Below the pieces are notes generated by a model. It worked only from the letters and a program-made list of their open reading frames with translations, was not told the origin of the DNA and did not search any database. Below are positions 26,452-35,484 of a stretch of DNA of 64,000 bases, piece by piece. The DNA lies in NCBI RefSeq assembly GCF_005080685.1, contig NZ_CP039371.1, forward strand, positions 1,302,001 to 1,366,000. Direction: 5' to 3'. Every line of letters starts with the position of its first letter. Position 1 is the stretch's first letter. This stretch comes from Pseudomonas putida (GTDB taxonomy: Bacteria > Pseudomonadota > Gammaproteobacteria > Pseudomonadales > Pseudomonadaceae). The position numbers and the translations under genes were made by a program.

Positions 26452-27464
26452 GCCTCGGCCTCCGTCGCCGTAGCATCGTCTTCCTCGCCGTACTCGGTGA
26501 CGAAGGCACGGGCATCGAGGCCCTGCTCGCTGAGGTAGCGCACCAGTACATTGACCGAGCCATGGGTGACCATCACCCGCTCGGCACCCGTCTGGCCGAT
26601 AGCCCAGAGCAGCCCCGGCCAGTCGGCGTGGTCGGAGAGCACGAAGCCTCGGTCTACACCTCGCCGCCGCCGCGTACCACGCAAGCGCATCCAGCCGCTG
26701 GCGAAGGCATCGCTGTAGTCGCCGAAGCGGCGCATCCAACTGCTGCCACCGGCGGAGGGCGGGGCCAGCACCAGGGCCTGGCGCATCAACGGGTCGTTGC
26801 GCGGCAGGTCACTGGCGTGGCGGGTGTCGGGCAGTTGGACACCGGCTTCGCGGTAAACGCGGTTCAGCGGCTCGACCGCACCATGCACCAGGATCGGGCC
26901 GATGCCTGGGTCCAGTGCGTGGAGGATGCGCTGGGCCTTGCCAAAGGCGTAGCAGAACAGCACCGACGCCTTGCCCAGCTTGCTGTTGGCGCGCCACCAG
27001 GCGTTGATGTCGGTAAAGATCTCGGCCTGCGGCGGCCAGCGGTAGATCGGCAGGCCGAAGGTGGATTCGGTGATGAAGGTATGGCAACTCACGGGCTCGA
27101 AGGGCGTGCAGGTGGCATCTGGCTCGACCTTGTAGTCGCCGGAGGCCACCCAGACTTCGCCCTGGTATTCCAGGCGGACCTGGGCCGAGCCCAGTACGTG
27201 GCCGGCTGGGTGCAGGCTGAGCGTGACCCCATGGTGCACCAGACGCTCGCCGTAGGGCAGGGTCTGCAGGTTGATGTCCTGGCCGAGGCGGCTGCGCAGG
27301 ATGCCGGCGCCGGGGGCGGCAGTGAGGTAGTGGCCATTGCCGGTGCGCGCGTGGTCGCCATGGCCGTGGGTGATCACCGCACGCTCCACGGGCCGCCAGG
27401 GGTCGATGTAGAAATCGCCGGGTGGGCAATACAGGCCTTCGGGGCGGGCGATGACGAGATCCAT
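26448..27464 (-). CDS. Ligase-associated DNA exonuclease (MBL fold)
   Basis: 338-residue metallo-beta-lactamase-fold nuclease of the SNM1/Artemis-like group. The zinc motif is HGHGDH near residues 33-38; HPAGHVLGS and SGDY supply further ligands, and a beta-CASP part follows (ITESTFGLP, SDHADWPGL). First gene of the cluster exonuclease-ligase-M14-helicase-pdeM. The ATG at 27464 begins MDLVIARPEGLYCPPGDFY, normal for the family. Confidence 0.9.
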   Translation of the reverse strand: MDLVIARPEGLYCPPGDFYIDPWRPVERAVITHGHGDHARTGNGHYLTAAPGAGILRSRLGQDINLQTLPYGERLVHHGVTLSLHPAGHVLGSAQVRLEYQGEVWVASGDYKVEPDATCTPFEPVSCHTFITESTFGLPIYRWPPQAEIFTDINAWWRANSKLGKASVLFCYAFGKAQRILHALDPGIGPILVHGAVEPLNRVYREAGVQLPDTRHASDLPRNDPLMRQALVLAPPSAGGSSWMRRFGDYSDAFASGWMRLRGTRRRRGVDRGFVLSDHADWPGLLWAIGQTGAERVMVTHGSVNVLVRYLSEQGLDARAFVTEYGEEDDATATEAEA

Positions 27465-27575
27465 GGCGCTGCCTGCTGGGTGGAGGGTTACCAGTTAGGA
27501 GCGGTGGTGGGGTGGGGAAGTTCGGGTGGGATTTCGGGGATAGGTGCCTGCCTGGAGATATCCGTTGTGGCGGAT

Positions 27576-27793
27576 ATCGAGCGCCGCCCGCGCGGCGCAT
27601 CGCGACGCAAGGCCGCTCCCACATTTGTTGCAACGTGCCACTGTCTGTCAGGCCATGATTATTCGCCTTTGGGAGCACCACGGAATATCGTGGTGCGCCC
27701 AGGCTGACAACCATGGCCTACCAGACATAATTGGCCCGAAACAGATGTGGGAGCGGCCTTGCGTCGCGATGCGCCGCGCGGGCGGCGCTCGAT
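27576..27793. repeat. Nested inverted repeat upstream of the repair cluster
   Basis: The left arm (27576-27624) and the right arm (27745-27793) are 49-base inverted copies, near or fully perfect. Inside lie a second inverted pair (TGTCTGTCAGGCCATG and CATGGCCTACCAGACA, 14 of 16 matching) and an inner hairpin GCACCACG-GAATAT-CGTGGTGC (27675-27696). It is the main content of the 377-base gap 27465-27841, in which I see no gene. It fits a REP-doublet or a folded mobile repeat. Confidence 0.85.
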
Positions 27794-27841
27794 TTCAGCG
27801 GCACCGCATGCCTCAAGCGCACGTTGCCTGCACCGTCACCC

Positions 27842-30283
27842 TCACCGCCCCGGCACCAACGTCAAGCGCTGGTTGCCATACGCCCGGGCAAAATTCTGCG
27901 GTTGCAGCGGCAGGCTGCTGAAGCGTCCCTGGAACCAGGCATCGAGGCCGTCGCCGAAATGCTTGCTGGCCGGGTTGCCGGACTGGCCGCTGCTGGTCAG
28001 TACCTGCAGCGGCTCGGCCTGGCCGAAGTCGACGATCATGCGCGCCGAGGCCGGCAGGTAGGTGTCGAAATTCCGGCCCCAGGCATATGGCGTCAGAGCC
28101 AAGGTGCTGAAGTCGCCACCTGCGGCGAGCGGCGAGCGGCTGATGGCATCGCCCAGGCCATGGTAGGCCGGCGCTGGCCAGCGGTATTGATGCAGTTTGC
28201 CCCATTGCCAGGTGCGCATGTCGTTGCCCAGGCGGGCCATGCCGGTGTCCACCGCCGCCGCCAGGCTGCGGGCGAGGATCATCGGCTTGTCTTCTTGCTG
28301 CGCGGTGGCGCGGTCGTCCCAGAAAGGGCTGTCGTCGCGGCCGAGCAAGTGGTCGGCCTGGGCCGAATAGGACAACCGGGCATTGTTGGCGAAGGCCTGC
28401 CAGGCCGGGCCGCCTTCCGGACCGAGTTCGTCGAGGAAGGTCTGTCGGGCCACTTCCTGGAGGAACAACTCATACAATGCGGCATCTGCCGAGACTGGGC
28501 TCAGGCGGCCATCGAAAGCCTTGAGCCGGGTCAAGGCATTGCGTGCTCGGTCGCGCTCGAGCGCCGGCAGCTTGGCGATGGCCTGTTCGAGTGGCTGGGC
28601 CATGCCAGGAGCCTCGAACATATGCTTGAGTTTTTCCGCCATCAGGGTGGTCTGGTCGTTCTGCAGGGCCATCAGGCTGCGGCTGTCATGCCGGCCGTTG
28701 CCAGCCAACTGGGCCAGGCGCTCGGCGCGCTCGGGGTAATACCAGGTGCTGGACAGTTGCATGCCATAGCCGCGCGGCAGGCTGCGCTGGTTGGCGTGGG
28801 CGATCCAGCCGGCGGGCGGGTCCTGGTCGTAGGGGTGGAGCATCGGGTCGGCGTAGCCATCCCAGTCATAGCGCCCGTCCCAGCCCGGCGAGGGCAGCAG
28901 GCCCTGGCCTTCGCGGCGGTTGGGGTAGCGGCCGCTGACCTGCCAGCCGATGTGCTCGGGTTCGGCGAAGACGAAGTTCAGCGCAGCGCTGGCCACTTCG
29001 CGGGTGCTGTCGAAGGCGCGCTCGACGTTTTGCGCACGGGTCAGGTCGAACAGGGCATCGAGGCTGCGGTCACCCTGCAGTTGTGGCAGGTTCAGGGCCA
29101 GGCCCAGGCTGGCATTGCCGGGTTGTGCCAGCAGGGTGCCGTGGCGGGTGTCGTACATCACCTCGCGCTGCGGGCGCTGGCCGCGGACGAAGAAGGTTTC
29201 GCTGCGCGAACGGGCCGGCAGCCACTTGCCGTCCGCCAGGTAGGTGACCTGGCTGCCCTGGTGGCGCAACTGTTCCAGGTACAGGTCCTGGTTGTCGGCC
29301 ATCACCGCGCTGCTGCTCCAGGCCAGTTTGCCGTTGTAGCCAGCCAGCACGATTGGCAGGCCGGGCAGCGACAGGCCTGCCACCTGGTACTTGCGGGTCT
29401 GGATCTGCACCGGGCTCAGGGCCCAGGCGGCGCGATTGTCGCTGGCCAGCAGGCTCTTGCCGCTGCGGCTACGCTGCGGCGCCAGGGCCAGGTTGGCGGA
29501 GCCGGGGCTGCCCAGCAGCCCGAGGTCGGCGAGTTTCTGGCTGGTGGCGGCCAGGGCTGGCAGGCCCGGTAACTGGCTGGCCAGGGACAGGCCCTTGAGC
29601 TTGTCCAGTTCCGCTTCGGCCAATGGTTCGTCTGGCGCGCCGGGCAGCAGCCAGGCCAGCTTGTCGATGCCGACCTGTTGCGCCAGGGTCAGGGCGCTGA
29701 GCTCTTCCTGCAGGTTCACCGACTGGCTGAAGGCGTACAGGCTGAACACCAGGGCGCAGTCTTCGGGCTTCCAGTACTCGGGGCGGTAGCCACTGCTGGC
29801 CAGCTCGCCTGGCAGTCGGTCGCGGTAGCGGAACAAGTAGGCGTTGACGCCACGGGCGTAAACCTCGAAGAAGCGCTTTAGCCGGGGGGATGCATCGGCG
29901 TACTGCCGGGCCGCGCTCTGCTTGAGGTTGGCGGCGCGCATCAGGCGGTCGATATCCAGCGCATCGGGGCCGGCCATTTCGGCCAGGCGGCCCTGGGCCA
30001 GCAAACGCATCGCCAGCATCTGCTCCAGGCGATCGCCAGCATGCACGTAGCCGAGGCTGAACAGTGCGTCATGGAAGCTGCTGCTCTCGATCAGAGGGGC
30101 GCCCATGGCATTGCGGCGGACCGAGACGTTCTGTGCCAGGCCCTTGAGCGGTTGCACCCCGGTGGTGGGGGGAACGCTGTCCTGTTGCACACCCATCTGA
30201 CAACCGGCGAGCCCGAGCATGCCGAGCAACGTGGCGGCGGTGACGAACCGCGGGCGGAAGGGAGGAAGGACGGGGGCGGCCAT
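27842..30283 (-). CDS. Penicillin-acylase-family lipoprotein
   Basis: 813-residue Ntn hydrolase of the penicillin/AHL/glutaryl acylase family; these are cut into two chains, the second starting with the catalytic Ser. The lipobox LAGC near residue 28 ([10 protein letters not shown]) predicts an outer-membrane or periplasmic lipoprotein instead of the usual free periplasmic enzyme. The nucleophile region reads [12 protein letters not shown], where other members have GSNxW. The N-terminal part has the family's [12 protein letters not shown], and the C-terminal part [12 protein letters not shown] sequences. I chose ATG 30283, nine bases after CAGGAG. Substrate is unknown; PvdQ-like quorum quenching is possible but not supported. 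Confidence 0.83.
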   Translation of the reverse strand: MAAPVLPPFRPRFVTAATLLGMLGLAGCQMGVQQDSVPPTTGVQPLKGLAQNVSVRRNAMGAPLIESSSFHDALFSLGYVHAGDRLEQMLAMRLLAQGRLAEMAGPDALDIDRLMRAANLKQSAARQYADASPRLKRFFEVYARGVNAYLFRYRDRLPGELASSGYRPEYWKPEDCALVFSLYAFSQSVNLQEELSALTLAQQVGIDKLAWLLPGAPDEPLAEAELDKLKGLSLASQLPGLPALAATSQKLADLGLLGSPGSANLALAPQRSRSGKSLLASDNRAAWALSPVQIQTRKYQVAGLSLPGLPIVLAGYNGKLAWSSSAVMADNQDLYLEQLRHQGSQVTYLADGKWLPARSRSETFFVRGQRPQREVMYDTRHGTLLAQPGNASLGLALNLPQLQGDRSLDALFDLTRAQNVERAFDSTREVASAALNFVFAEPEHIGWQVSGRYPNRREGQGLLPSPGWDGRYDWDGYADPMLHPYDQDPPAGWIAHANQRSLPRGYGMQLSSTWYYPERAERLAQLAGNGRHDSRSLMALQNDQTTLMAEKLKHMFEAPGMAQPLEQAIAKLPALERDRARNALTRLKAFDGRLSPVSADAALYELFLQEVARQTFLDELGPEGGPAWQAFANNARLSYSAQADHLLGRDDSPFWDDRATAQQEDKPMILARSLAAAVDTGMARLGNDMRTWQWGKLHQYRWPAPAYHGLGDAISRSPLAAGGDFSTLALTPYAWGRNFDTYLPASARMIVDFGQAEPLQVLTSSGQSGNPASKHFGDGLDAWFQGRFSSLPLQPQNFARAYGNQRLTLVPGR

Positions 30284-30422
30284 GACAAGGGCTCCTGCAG
30301 GGCGTGGCGGGTTTGGAAAGGCGCTAAGGTAGTGAGCGCACAGCCGCTGTGCAAGGTGCCGCGAAGCTTTATTTACGAGTGGTAGCGCAGGGGGCGCTGT
30401 TCCATGAATTGGCTGGGCAGGA

Positions 30423-30448
30423 CTGCCTTCGGCTGGCACCGAAGGCAG
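30423..30448. terminator. Hairpin downstream of the SEC-C gene cluster
   Basis: Stem CTGCCTTCGG (30423-30432) and CCGAAGGCAG (30439-30448), ten perfect pairs. It lacks a clear T run in the gene direction, so termination is uncertain. Confidence 0.45.
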
Positions 30449-30488
30449 CTGCGTTTCTCAGAGCAATTGCGCAACGCGGGCTTTGCGT

Positions 30489-30692
30489 TCAGGCACCGTG
30501 GCACTTCTTGAACTTCTTCTCGCTTCCGCAGGGGCAGGGGTCGTTGCGGCCGACGTCCTTCAGGGCGTTGCGCACCGGCTCCTGGTGGCCGTGGTTGCAG
30601 TGCGGGCCGTGTACATGGCCGTGGTCGTGATCATGGTGATGATCGTGACCGTGGTTGCAGTCGGGGCCATGGACATGGGGTTGTTGGGTCAT
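30489..30692 (-). CDS. Small His-rich SEC-C motif protein
   Basis: 67 residues. The first half is a run of His, Asp, Cys and Gly ([19 protein letters not shown], then [11 protein letters not shown]), clearly metal-binding in character. The C-terminus is a SEC-C zinc motif, [17 protein letters not shown]. Proteins like this are common small Pseudomonas proteins of unknown role; SEC-C helps SecA bind SecB and ribosomes. It is the last gene of a four-gene minus-strand cluster that also holds a YchJ protein with the same motif. Confidence 0.8.
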   Translation of the reverse strand: MTQQPHVHGPDCNHGHDHHHDHDHGHVHGPHCNHGHQEPVRNALKDVGRNDPCPCGSEKKFKKCHGA

Positions 30693-30699
30693 TGCAGGG

Positions 30700-31176
30700 T
30701 TACTCCGGTATGAGATCGCCGGGCATTATCTCATCACTGCGCGACAAGTGCAGGCTCCGATGGACGATCAACCCGGTGTTCAGTTCGGCCTGCAGGCGAT
30801 AGTGCAACGGCTGCTTGCTTCTGAGCAGCTTGGCCAGCGGCTTGAGGTGCTGCCACAGGTTGGTCCGTGCAGTGATCTTGAAGGTGCGCTCGGCGTGGCC
30901 GCCTACGCTACGCCACAAGCTTTCTTCGTCCTCGACCAGCAGCAGGTCGTTGAGGCGCACCGAATAGCCCAGGTTACGGATGAACAGCCGGCTGTCGTTG
31001 GGGTTCACCACCTGCAGGTGCAGGACGAACTCCTGCTGGTGCAGCCGGGCCTTGACCGTCTCGACCCGCAGCAGATGCACCTCAGGCTCGCGCCAGTCGC
31101 TGCCGCCCCAGCTGGCACAGCCTGCCAGCAGCGCCAGCAGGGCGCCAAGCAGGAAAGTACGCGCCAGGGCCGCCAC
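30700..31176 (-). CDS. LEA14/WHy-domain-like lipoprotein
   Basis: 158 residues with a lipoprotein signal ending in LLAGC (near residue 20). The remaining 135 residues look like the water-stress (WHy/LEA type 2) beta-sandwich: [23 protein letters not shown] pattern followed by SVRLNDLLL. Such proteins are exported, single-domain, and linked to desiccation in plants but of unknown role in Pseudomonas. It starts three bases after the ychJ stop, so it is in the same transcription unit. Confidence 0.75.
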   Translation of the reverse strand: MAALARTFLLGALLALLAGCASWGGSDWREPEVHLLRVETVKARLHQQEFVLHLQVVNPNDSRLFIRNLGYSVRLNDLLLVEDEESLWRSVGGHAERTFKITARTNLWQHLKPLAKLLRSKQPLHYRLQAELNTGLIVHRSLHLSRSDEIMPGDLIPE

Positions 31177-31178
31177 CG

Positions 31179-31655
31179 TCAGCTACCCACGTAGCTTGCG
31201 CAGCACTTCTTGAATTTCTGCCCGCTGGCGCAGGGGCAGGGGTCGTTGCGCTGTGCCTGGAGCTTGACGGTCGGGTCGATGAAGTACCAGCGCCCTGCAT
31301 GCTGGACGAACGCCGAGCGCTCGTGGTGCTGATGATCGCCCGCCTGGTCGTGCCAGCGCGCGGTGAAGGTGACGAAAGCGTGCTCGGGCTGGCCGCCGAG
31401 TACCTCGGCGCCATCCACCTCCAGCCCCAGCCAGGTGCTCTGGGCGCTCCAGTGCGCCATGGCGGCACGGTCCAGGCCGGCTTGCTGGGCCGGCAGGGTA
31501 GTCGCCACCAGGTAGTCGACCAGGCCCAGCACGTAGGCGCTGTAGCGAGAGCGCATCAACGCCTGTGCGTCCGGCGCCGGGGTACCGGCATGATAATGCC
31601 CGCAGCAGGCGTCGAGCAGGTTGCCGCTGCCACAGGGGCATACCGAGACACTCAT
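31179..31655 (-). CDS. ychJ: YchJ-family SEC-C protein
   Basis: 158 residues with the two SEC-C-type zinc motifs typical of Ych[15 protein letters not shown] at the start and [13 protein letters not shown] at the end, around a central NTF2-like domain ([17 protein letters not shown]). I chose the ATG at 31655 rather than the start four codons before it. Function is not known. It starts two bases after the stop of the next gene upstream, and is followed directly by the LEA14-like gene. Confidence 0.85.
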   Translation of the reverse strand: MSVSVCPCGSGNLLDACCGHYHAGTPAPDAQALMRSRYSAYVLGLVDYLVATTLPAQQAGLDRAAMAHWSAQSTWLGLEVDGAEVLGGQPEHAFVTFTARWHDQAGDHQHHERSAFVQHAGRWYFIDPTVKLQAQRNDPCPCASGQKFKKCCASYVGS

Positions 31656-31657
31656 CG

Positions 31658-32152
31658 TCACCACCAATACTTGCCGAAGTTTTCAGGGTTGGCCCAGAAC
31701 TTGGCGTTGAGCCAGTCCGGGACCTGCTTGTAATCGTGTAAATCATAGGTGAACAGGCTCAATTGCTGCTCGTCACGGCGAAATTTCTCGCTGGCCGACA
31801 GCGCCAGGGCAAAAAAGTCGGTGTCTTGCCAGCCGCACGCGGTCAGGTCGGCCAGTACCGCGACCCGGCTTGCATTGAGATTGCGGATGCCACCCAGCAG
31901 TTCAAGCCCGCTACGTTTGGGCAGATGCTCCAGGCAGTCGACCAGGATCGCCAGGTCGAAGCGTTGCGCCGCCACTTCGGCAGGGAGCGGGCCTGGCGCG
32001 GCGCTGACGATGTGCACGCCGGGGTGGGCCTGGGCGAAGGCGTCCAGGGCCGGGAAATGCGAGCCCACCAGCAACAGGCGGGTTGGAGTGAAGCGCTCCA
32101 GCAGGGCGGCCAGGGCTTGTTGCGGCGTGCGCTGGGAAAAACCGTCGGTCAT
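31658..32152 (-). CDS. Hypothetical protein with a methyltransferase-like core (DUF6231-type)
   Basis: 164 residues. The segment [20 protein letters not shown] with the following [18 protein letters not shown] resembles the nucleotide-binding half of class I methyltransferases, though the GxGxG signature is missing. The C-terminal [16 protein letters not shown] stretch is characteristic of a small conserved Pseudomonas family that I think is DUF6231; the name is from memory. It starts the four-gene cluster down to the His-rich SEC-C gene. Confidence 0.65.
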   Translation of the reverse strand: MTDGFSQRTPQQALAALLERFTPTRLLLVGSHFPALDAFAQAHPGVHIVSAAPGPLPAEVAAQRFDLAILVDCLEHLPKRSGLELLGGIRNLNASRVAVLADLTACGWQDTDFFALALSASEKFRRDEQQLSLFTYDLHDYKQVPDWLNAKFWANPENFGKYWW

Positions 32153-32310
32153 TGCCAATCCTCGTTCAGGTGGCCCAAGACTAGCGGGGCTGGCGCGTGC
32201 GGGCAAAGGGCAACTGACCCTGTCGTGGCTTATTGCTGGCAGGGATCGATCACGCGGTCTTTACTGCCACTGATCGGCGTTATGTCGATTCCCCCTAGGA
32301 GACGCAACGA

Positions 32311-33000
32311 ATGAGCATAGTACGCGCAGCGATACCTCTGGTCCTGCTCACCAGTGTGTTGACTGGTTGTGCAGGTTTGCAAAAAACCGACTGGCCGAAG
32401 TGTGCTGCCGTCGGGGGTGTAGGCGGTGCTGCCTTGGGCGCTATCGAAAGTTCCAGCTGGGCCGGTTGGGGAGCGCTGCTCGGCGGCGGCCTGGCGGCGG
32501 GTTACTGCTGGTCGCATGGCGATGGCGACGAGGACGGTGACGGCGTGCCGGACAGCCGCGACAAGTGCCCCGGCACCCCGCGCGGCGTGCAGGTCGATGC
32601 CAATGGTTGCCCGCCACCACCAGCACCGGTTGAAGAGGTCGTGGTCCAGAAGGAAGAAGTCATCGTCATCCGTGACGTGCGCTTCGAGTTCGATTCGGCG
32701 CGCCTGACCGCTGGCGACAAGGAACGCTTGAACACGGTCGCCACGCGCCTGAAACAGGAAGCCCCGAGCGCTCGGTTGAGTGTGACCGGCCACACCGACA
32801 GTGTCGGCTCCGACAGCTATAACCAGAAACTGTCCGAGCGTCGTGCCCACTCGGTGACCGATTACCTGGTCGAAAGTGGCGTGCCGCGCAGCAGCTTCAT
32901 ATCGGTCGTGGGTGCTGGCGAGACCCAGCCAGTGGCGGACAATGCCACCGAAGAAGGCCGCGCCATGAACCGTCGCACCGAGATCAAGATCCAGCGTTGA
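32311..33000 (+). CDS. OmpA-family lipoprotein with TSP3-like calcium repeat, first of a tandem pair
   Basis: 229 residues: lipoprotein signal (LLTSVLTGCAG), a short glycine-rich zipper region (about 33-70), a calcium-binding thrombospondin-3-like loop DGDEDGDGVPDSRDKCPGT, then an OmpA peptidoglycan-binding domain (FEFDSARL, TGHTDSVGSDSYNQKLSERR). It probably anchors the outer membrane to the wall. The next gene has the same domain order and shares identical stretches (AIESSSWA, GHTDSVGSDSYNQ), so the two come from a duplication. Confidence 0.88.
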   Translation: MSIVRAAIPLVLLTSVLTGCAGLQKTDWPKCAAVGGVGGAALGAIESSSWAGWGALLGGGLAAGYCWSHGDGDEDGDGVPDSRDKCPGTPRGVQVDANGCPPPPAPVEEVVVQKEEVIVIRDVRFEFDSARLTAGDKERLNTVATRLKQEAPSARLSVTGHTDSVGSDSYNQKLSERRAHSVTDYLVESGVPRSSFISVVGAGETQPVADNATEEGRAMNRRTEIKIQR

Positions 33001-33088
33001 CGGCGCGCGCCCGCGCCTTGAGAACTGGTGCGGGTGCGTCTTTAATCCTGTGTAGCCGGTAGCGGCCGGCCACACAGGAGCATTCATC

Positions 33089-33802
33089 ATGAGTGTCATG
33101 TCGAAAGCGGCATTGCCGCTGCTGGTGGTCTGCGGCCTATTGACCGGTTGTGCGACCCACAGCGATGGCAGCGCGCCCCTCAATCAACGCAACTGGCCCA
33201 TCTGCAGCCTGCTCGGCGGCCTGGTCGGTGGTGGCCTGGGCGCTATCGAGAGTTCCAGCTGGGCTGCCGGCGGCGGTGCCCTCGGTGCGATCGCCGGTGG
33301 CCTGATCTGCTTTGCCCAGGATGGTGACGAAGATGGCGACGGCGTCTTCGACCGCCGCGACCGCTGCGCCGATACCCCGGCCAACACCCCGGTCGACCAC
33401 ATGGGGTGCCCGTTGCCGCAGTACCCGCCTTCCCAGCCCGCGCCAGAGCCCAAAGCCGAGGTGATCACCCTCGACGACCAGGGACAGGTGATGTTCGCCT
33501 TCAACTCCGCCGAGTTGACGCCGGGCAGCGAGCAACGTCTGCAAAGCCTGCTGCCGCGCTTGCAGGAACTGGGCGTGACGCGCATCAGGGTGGTCGGTCA
33601 TACCGACAGCGTCGGGTCCGACAGCTACAACCAGGCACTGTCCGAGCGTCGGGCCAGCAGCGTCGCGCAGTACCTCATCAGCCAGGGGCTGGCTCCGGAC
33701 AAGGTGACCAGCCAGGGCCGCGGGGAAAGCGAGCCGATCGCCGACAACGACACCGAAGAAGGACGGGCGCACAACCGTCGGGTCGACCTGCACCTGAACT
33801 GA
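33089..33802 (+). CDS. OmpA-family lipoprotein with TSP3-like repeat, second of a tandem pair
   Basis: 237 residues with the same layout as its neighbour: LTGCATHS lipobox, glycine-rich hydrophobic region (AIESSSWAAGGGALGAIAGG), DGDEDGDGVFDRRDRC calcium loop, a Pro-rich linker, and an OmpA domain ending in EEGRAHNRRVDLHLN. The glycine-zipper region is more hydrophobic than in the first copy. Separated by 88 bases from the first gene, so likely cotranscribed, and followed after 50 bases by the DUF1145 gene. Confidence 0.88.
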   Translation: MSVMSKAALPLLVVCGLLTGCATHSDGSAPLNQRNWPICSLLGGLVGGGLGAIESSSWAAGGGALGAIAGGLICFAQDGDEDGDGVFDRRDRCADTPANTPVDHMGCPLPQYPPSQPAPEPKAEVITLDDQGQVMFAFNSAELTPGSEQRLQSLLPRLQELGVTRIRVVGHTDSVGSDSYNQALSERRASSVAQYLISQGLAPDKVTSQGRGESEPIADNDTEEGRAHNRRVDLHLN

Positions 33803-33852
33803 AGCGAGGCGCCTGCGTGACCGTCTGACAACGAACGAAAGGGAGGTAGGAC

Positions 33853-34128
33853 ATGGCGTTCATCCTTGGGCTGGGCAAGGCTTTGACCGTAGCGTTCTGG
33901 TGGGTGGTGCTGGCGAACTGGCTGATGCCGCAACCGCTGCCGTTCAATCTGCTGATCAATGCCGCCGGTATCGCGCTGCTGGGCCTGCACCTGCTCGAAG
34001 TACTGTGCTTCAATGGCAGCCTGCGTGGCCGCAGCCATCGCTGGTTCGACCGTCTGCAAATCCTGCTGACGGGTATTTTCCATGTCATGTCCATTCCCCG
34101 ACCGCAGGAGGCGCCGAGTCGTGCGTAA
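33853..34128 (+). CDS. DUF1145 membrane protein
   Basis: 91 residues with two to three hydrophobic helices (about 10-28 and 35-55) and a short basic C-terminal tail. The FWWVVLANWLMPQPLPFN core is typical of the DUF1145 family of small inner-membrane proteins with unknown function. AGGGAGGTAGG lies ahead of the start. Its last eight bases overlap the GTG start proposed for the collagen-like gene. Confidence 0.8.
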   Translation: MAFILGLGKALTVAFWWVVLANWLMPQPLPFNLLINAAGIALLGLHLLEVLCFNGSLRGRSHRWFDRLQILLTGIFHVMSIPRPQEAPSRA

Positions 34129-34879
34129 ATTGATGTTGTTGGCCGCATTGGCCGCTCCGCTGGCCCAGGCCGATAGCCTGGACGTTGCCGCCAACTCGAT
34201 GCTGCGCCTGCCGAACAAGTCGGCCAGCGTGCATCTCGAGCACCTGCGTGTGGATGATTCGGCCACCCTGCTGTTGCCTGCCACGCTCACCGAGCTGCGT
34301 ATCGACCACCTCGAACTGGGGCAGAATGCCCGGATCGCCATCGCCCCCTCGGACAGCCCACTGCTGATCGAGGCACGCTCCGCCCGCTTGGGCCCAGGCA
34401 GCGAATTCAGCGCCCCCGGCGCGCCGGGCAGCTATGAGCGCGCCGCCCGGTCGGGGCGCAACCTCGACCTGAAGCTCGATGAACTCGATGCCGAGCGGCT
34501 GGCGATCGACGCTCGTGGCGGCGCTGGCGCCCCTGGGTACGTCGGCCTCGATGGTGCCAATGGCCAAGCCGGCGGCTGCACCTGGGGCCAGGCCAGCCGA
34601 GGCGCCAATGGCGACGATGGGGGTAACGGACACGATGGCGCACCTGGCGGGCGAGTCCGCCTGAGCGTGCCACAGGGCTTTGCCGAGGAACGTATCGTGG
34701 TGCGTCTGGATGGCGGCGCAGCAGGCAAGGCCGGTGCCGCCGGCAAGGCGGGCAAGGGTGGTGCTAGCAAGGGCTGCCTGGTGTACCGCACCGATGCCGG
34801 TGCCAATGGTCGGCCAGGGCAAGCAGGCCAGCCTGGCCTGGCTGGCGCGGCCGGGGAACTGATCCTGCAACGTCTCTGA
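34121..34879 (+). CDS. Secreted collagen-like protein
   Basis: About 252 residues. A signal peptide (RKLMLLAALAAPLAQADS) is followed by a beta-rich part of about 120 residues, then glycine-rich stretches with imperfect Gly-x-y triplets: GGNGHDGAPGG, GGAAGKAGAAGKAGKGG, and GANGRPGQAGQPGLAGAAG, with two Cys in the repeat zone. I prefer the GTG at 34121, ten bases after AGGAG, over the ATG at 34133; both keep the signal. It is translationally coupled to the DUF1145 gene. The protein resembles bacterial collagen-like surface proteins but its role is unknown. Confidence 0.75.
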   Translation: MRKLMLLAALAAPLAQADSLDVAANSMLRLPNKSASVHLEHLRVDDSATLLLPATLTELRIDHLELGQNARIAIAPSDSPLLIEARSARLGPGSEFSAPGAPGSYERAARSGRNLDLKLDELDAERLAIDARGGAGAPGYVGLDGANGQAGGCTWGQASRGANGDDGGNGHDGAPGGRVRLSVPQGFAEERIVVRLDGGAAGKAGAAGKAGKGGASKGCLVYRTDAGANGRPGQAGQPGLAGAAGELILQRL

Positions 34880-34921
34880 TCGCGGTGCAGGCCCCGCTGC
34901 GTTTGCCTGGGGCGGGCGCGC

Positions 34922-35398
34922 TCAGAGCATGATACGGGAGCTTGCCACTGCGACCACGGCAAGCCCCAGCAACAGGTTGATGCCGACCATACGGCGGATC
35001 CGGCCAAGCACTGCGGCACCCGTGGCCCAGTCTTCATCCTGCACTGCGGTTTTCAGCTCAGGCAACAGCAAGGCCTGGATACGCATGAACAACGCGAACA
35101 TGACGATGCCACCGCCGATCATCACCTGCACATAGCGTGGCGCGGTCTCGAAGCCCGTGAAGCGCATGTGCAACATGCCGATACCACTTATCGCCAAAAT
35201 GACCACGGCCAACCAGACCCAGCCGAAGAAACGTCGGAAAACTTCCACCCAAAGGCGCAACCGGGCAGGCCCCTCCAGGGCTGCAACCGTGGCCGGACGC
35301 AGTACCAGCCAGGCGAAGAACATGCCGCCAACCCATACCAGGGCGGCCAGGACATGCAGTGTGTAGGGCAGGGCAAAGGCGAGCATCCGGATCTCCAT
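34922..35398 (-). CDS. CopD-family membrane protein
   Basis: 158 residues and four hydrophobic helices. The beginning (YTLHVLAALVWVGGMFFAW) with a His and a Gly-Met pair matches the COG/CopD-type copper-resistance membrane domain; the loop HMRFTGFETAPRYVQVMIGG fits too. The CopC partner is absent, so the copper role is not proven. Start chosen at 35398; an internal Met four codons later is also possible. It is convergent with the collagen-like gene and divergent from dinG. Confidence 0.75.
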   Translation of the reverse strand: MEIRMLAFALPYTLHVLAALVWVGGMFFAWLVLRPATVAALEGPARLRLWVEVFRRFFGWVWLAVVILAISGIGMLHMRFTGFETAPRYVQVMIGGGIVMFALFMRIQALLLPELKTAVQDEDWATGAAVLGRIRRMVGINLLLGLAVVAVASSRIML

Positions 35399-35484
35399 GC
35401 GGCATAAAGGGCAATAGCGGGGTATGATAGCCGCCCCATGCGAAACACTGAAAATATATCCAGCCCTCCGGGCGCCTGCAGACT

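Noticed and set aside
24793..26739. A 648-residue ligase starting at 26739
   Set aside because: The first 96 residues are Arg-rich shadow sequence inside the exonuclease gene. The ATG at 26451 overlaps the exonuclease stop by four bases, as expected in this operon.
27731..29572. 613-residue plus-strand open frame opposite the acylase gene
   Set aside because: Antisense shadow rich in Gly, Gln, Arg and Ala without motifs; the acylase on the minus strand has a lipobox and family motifs.
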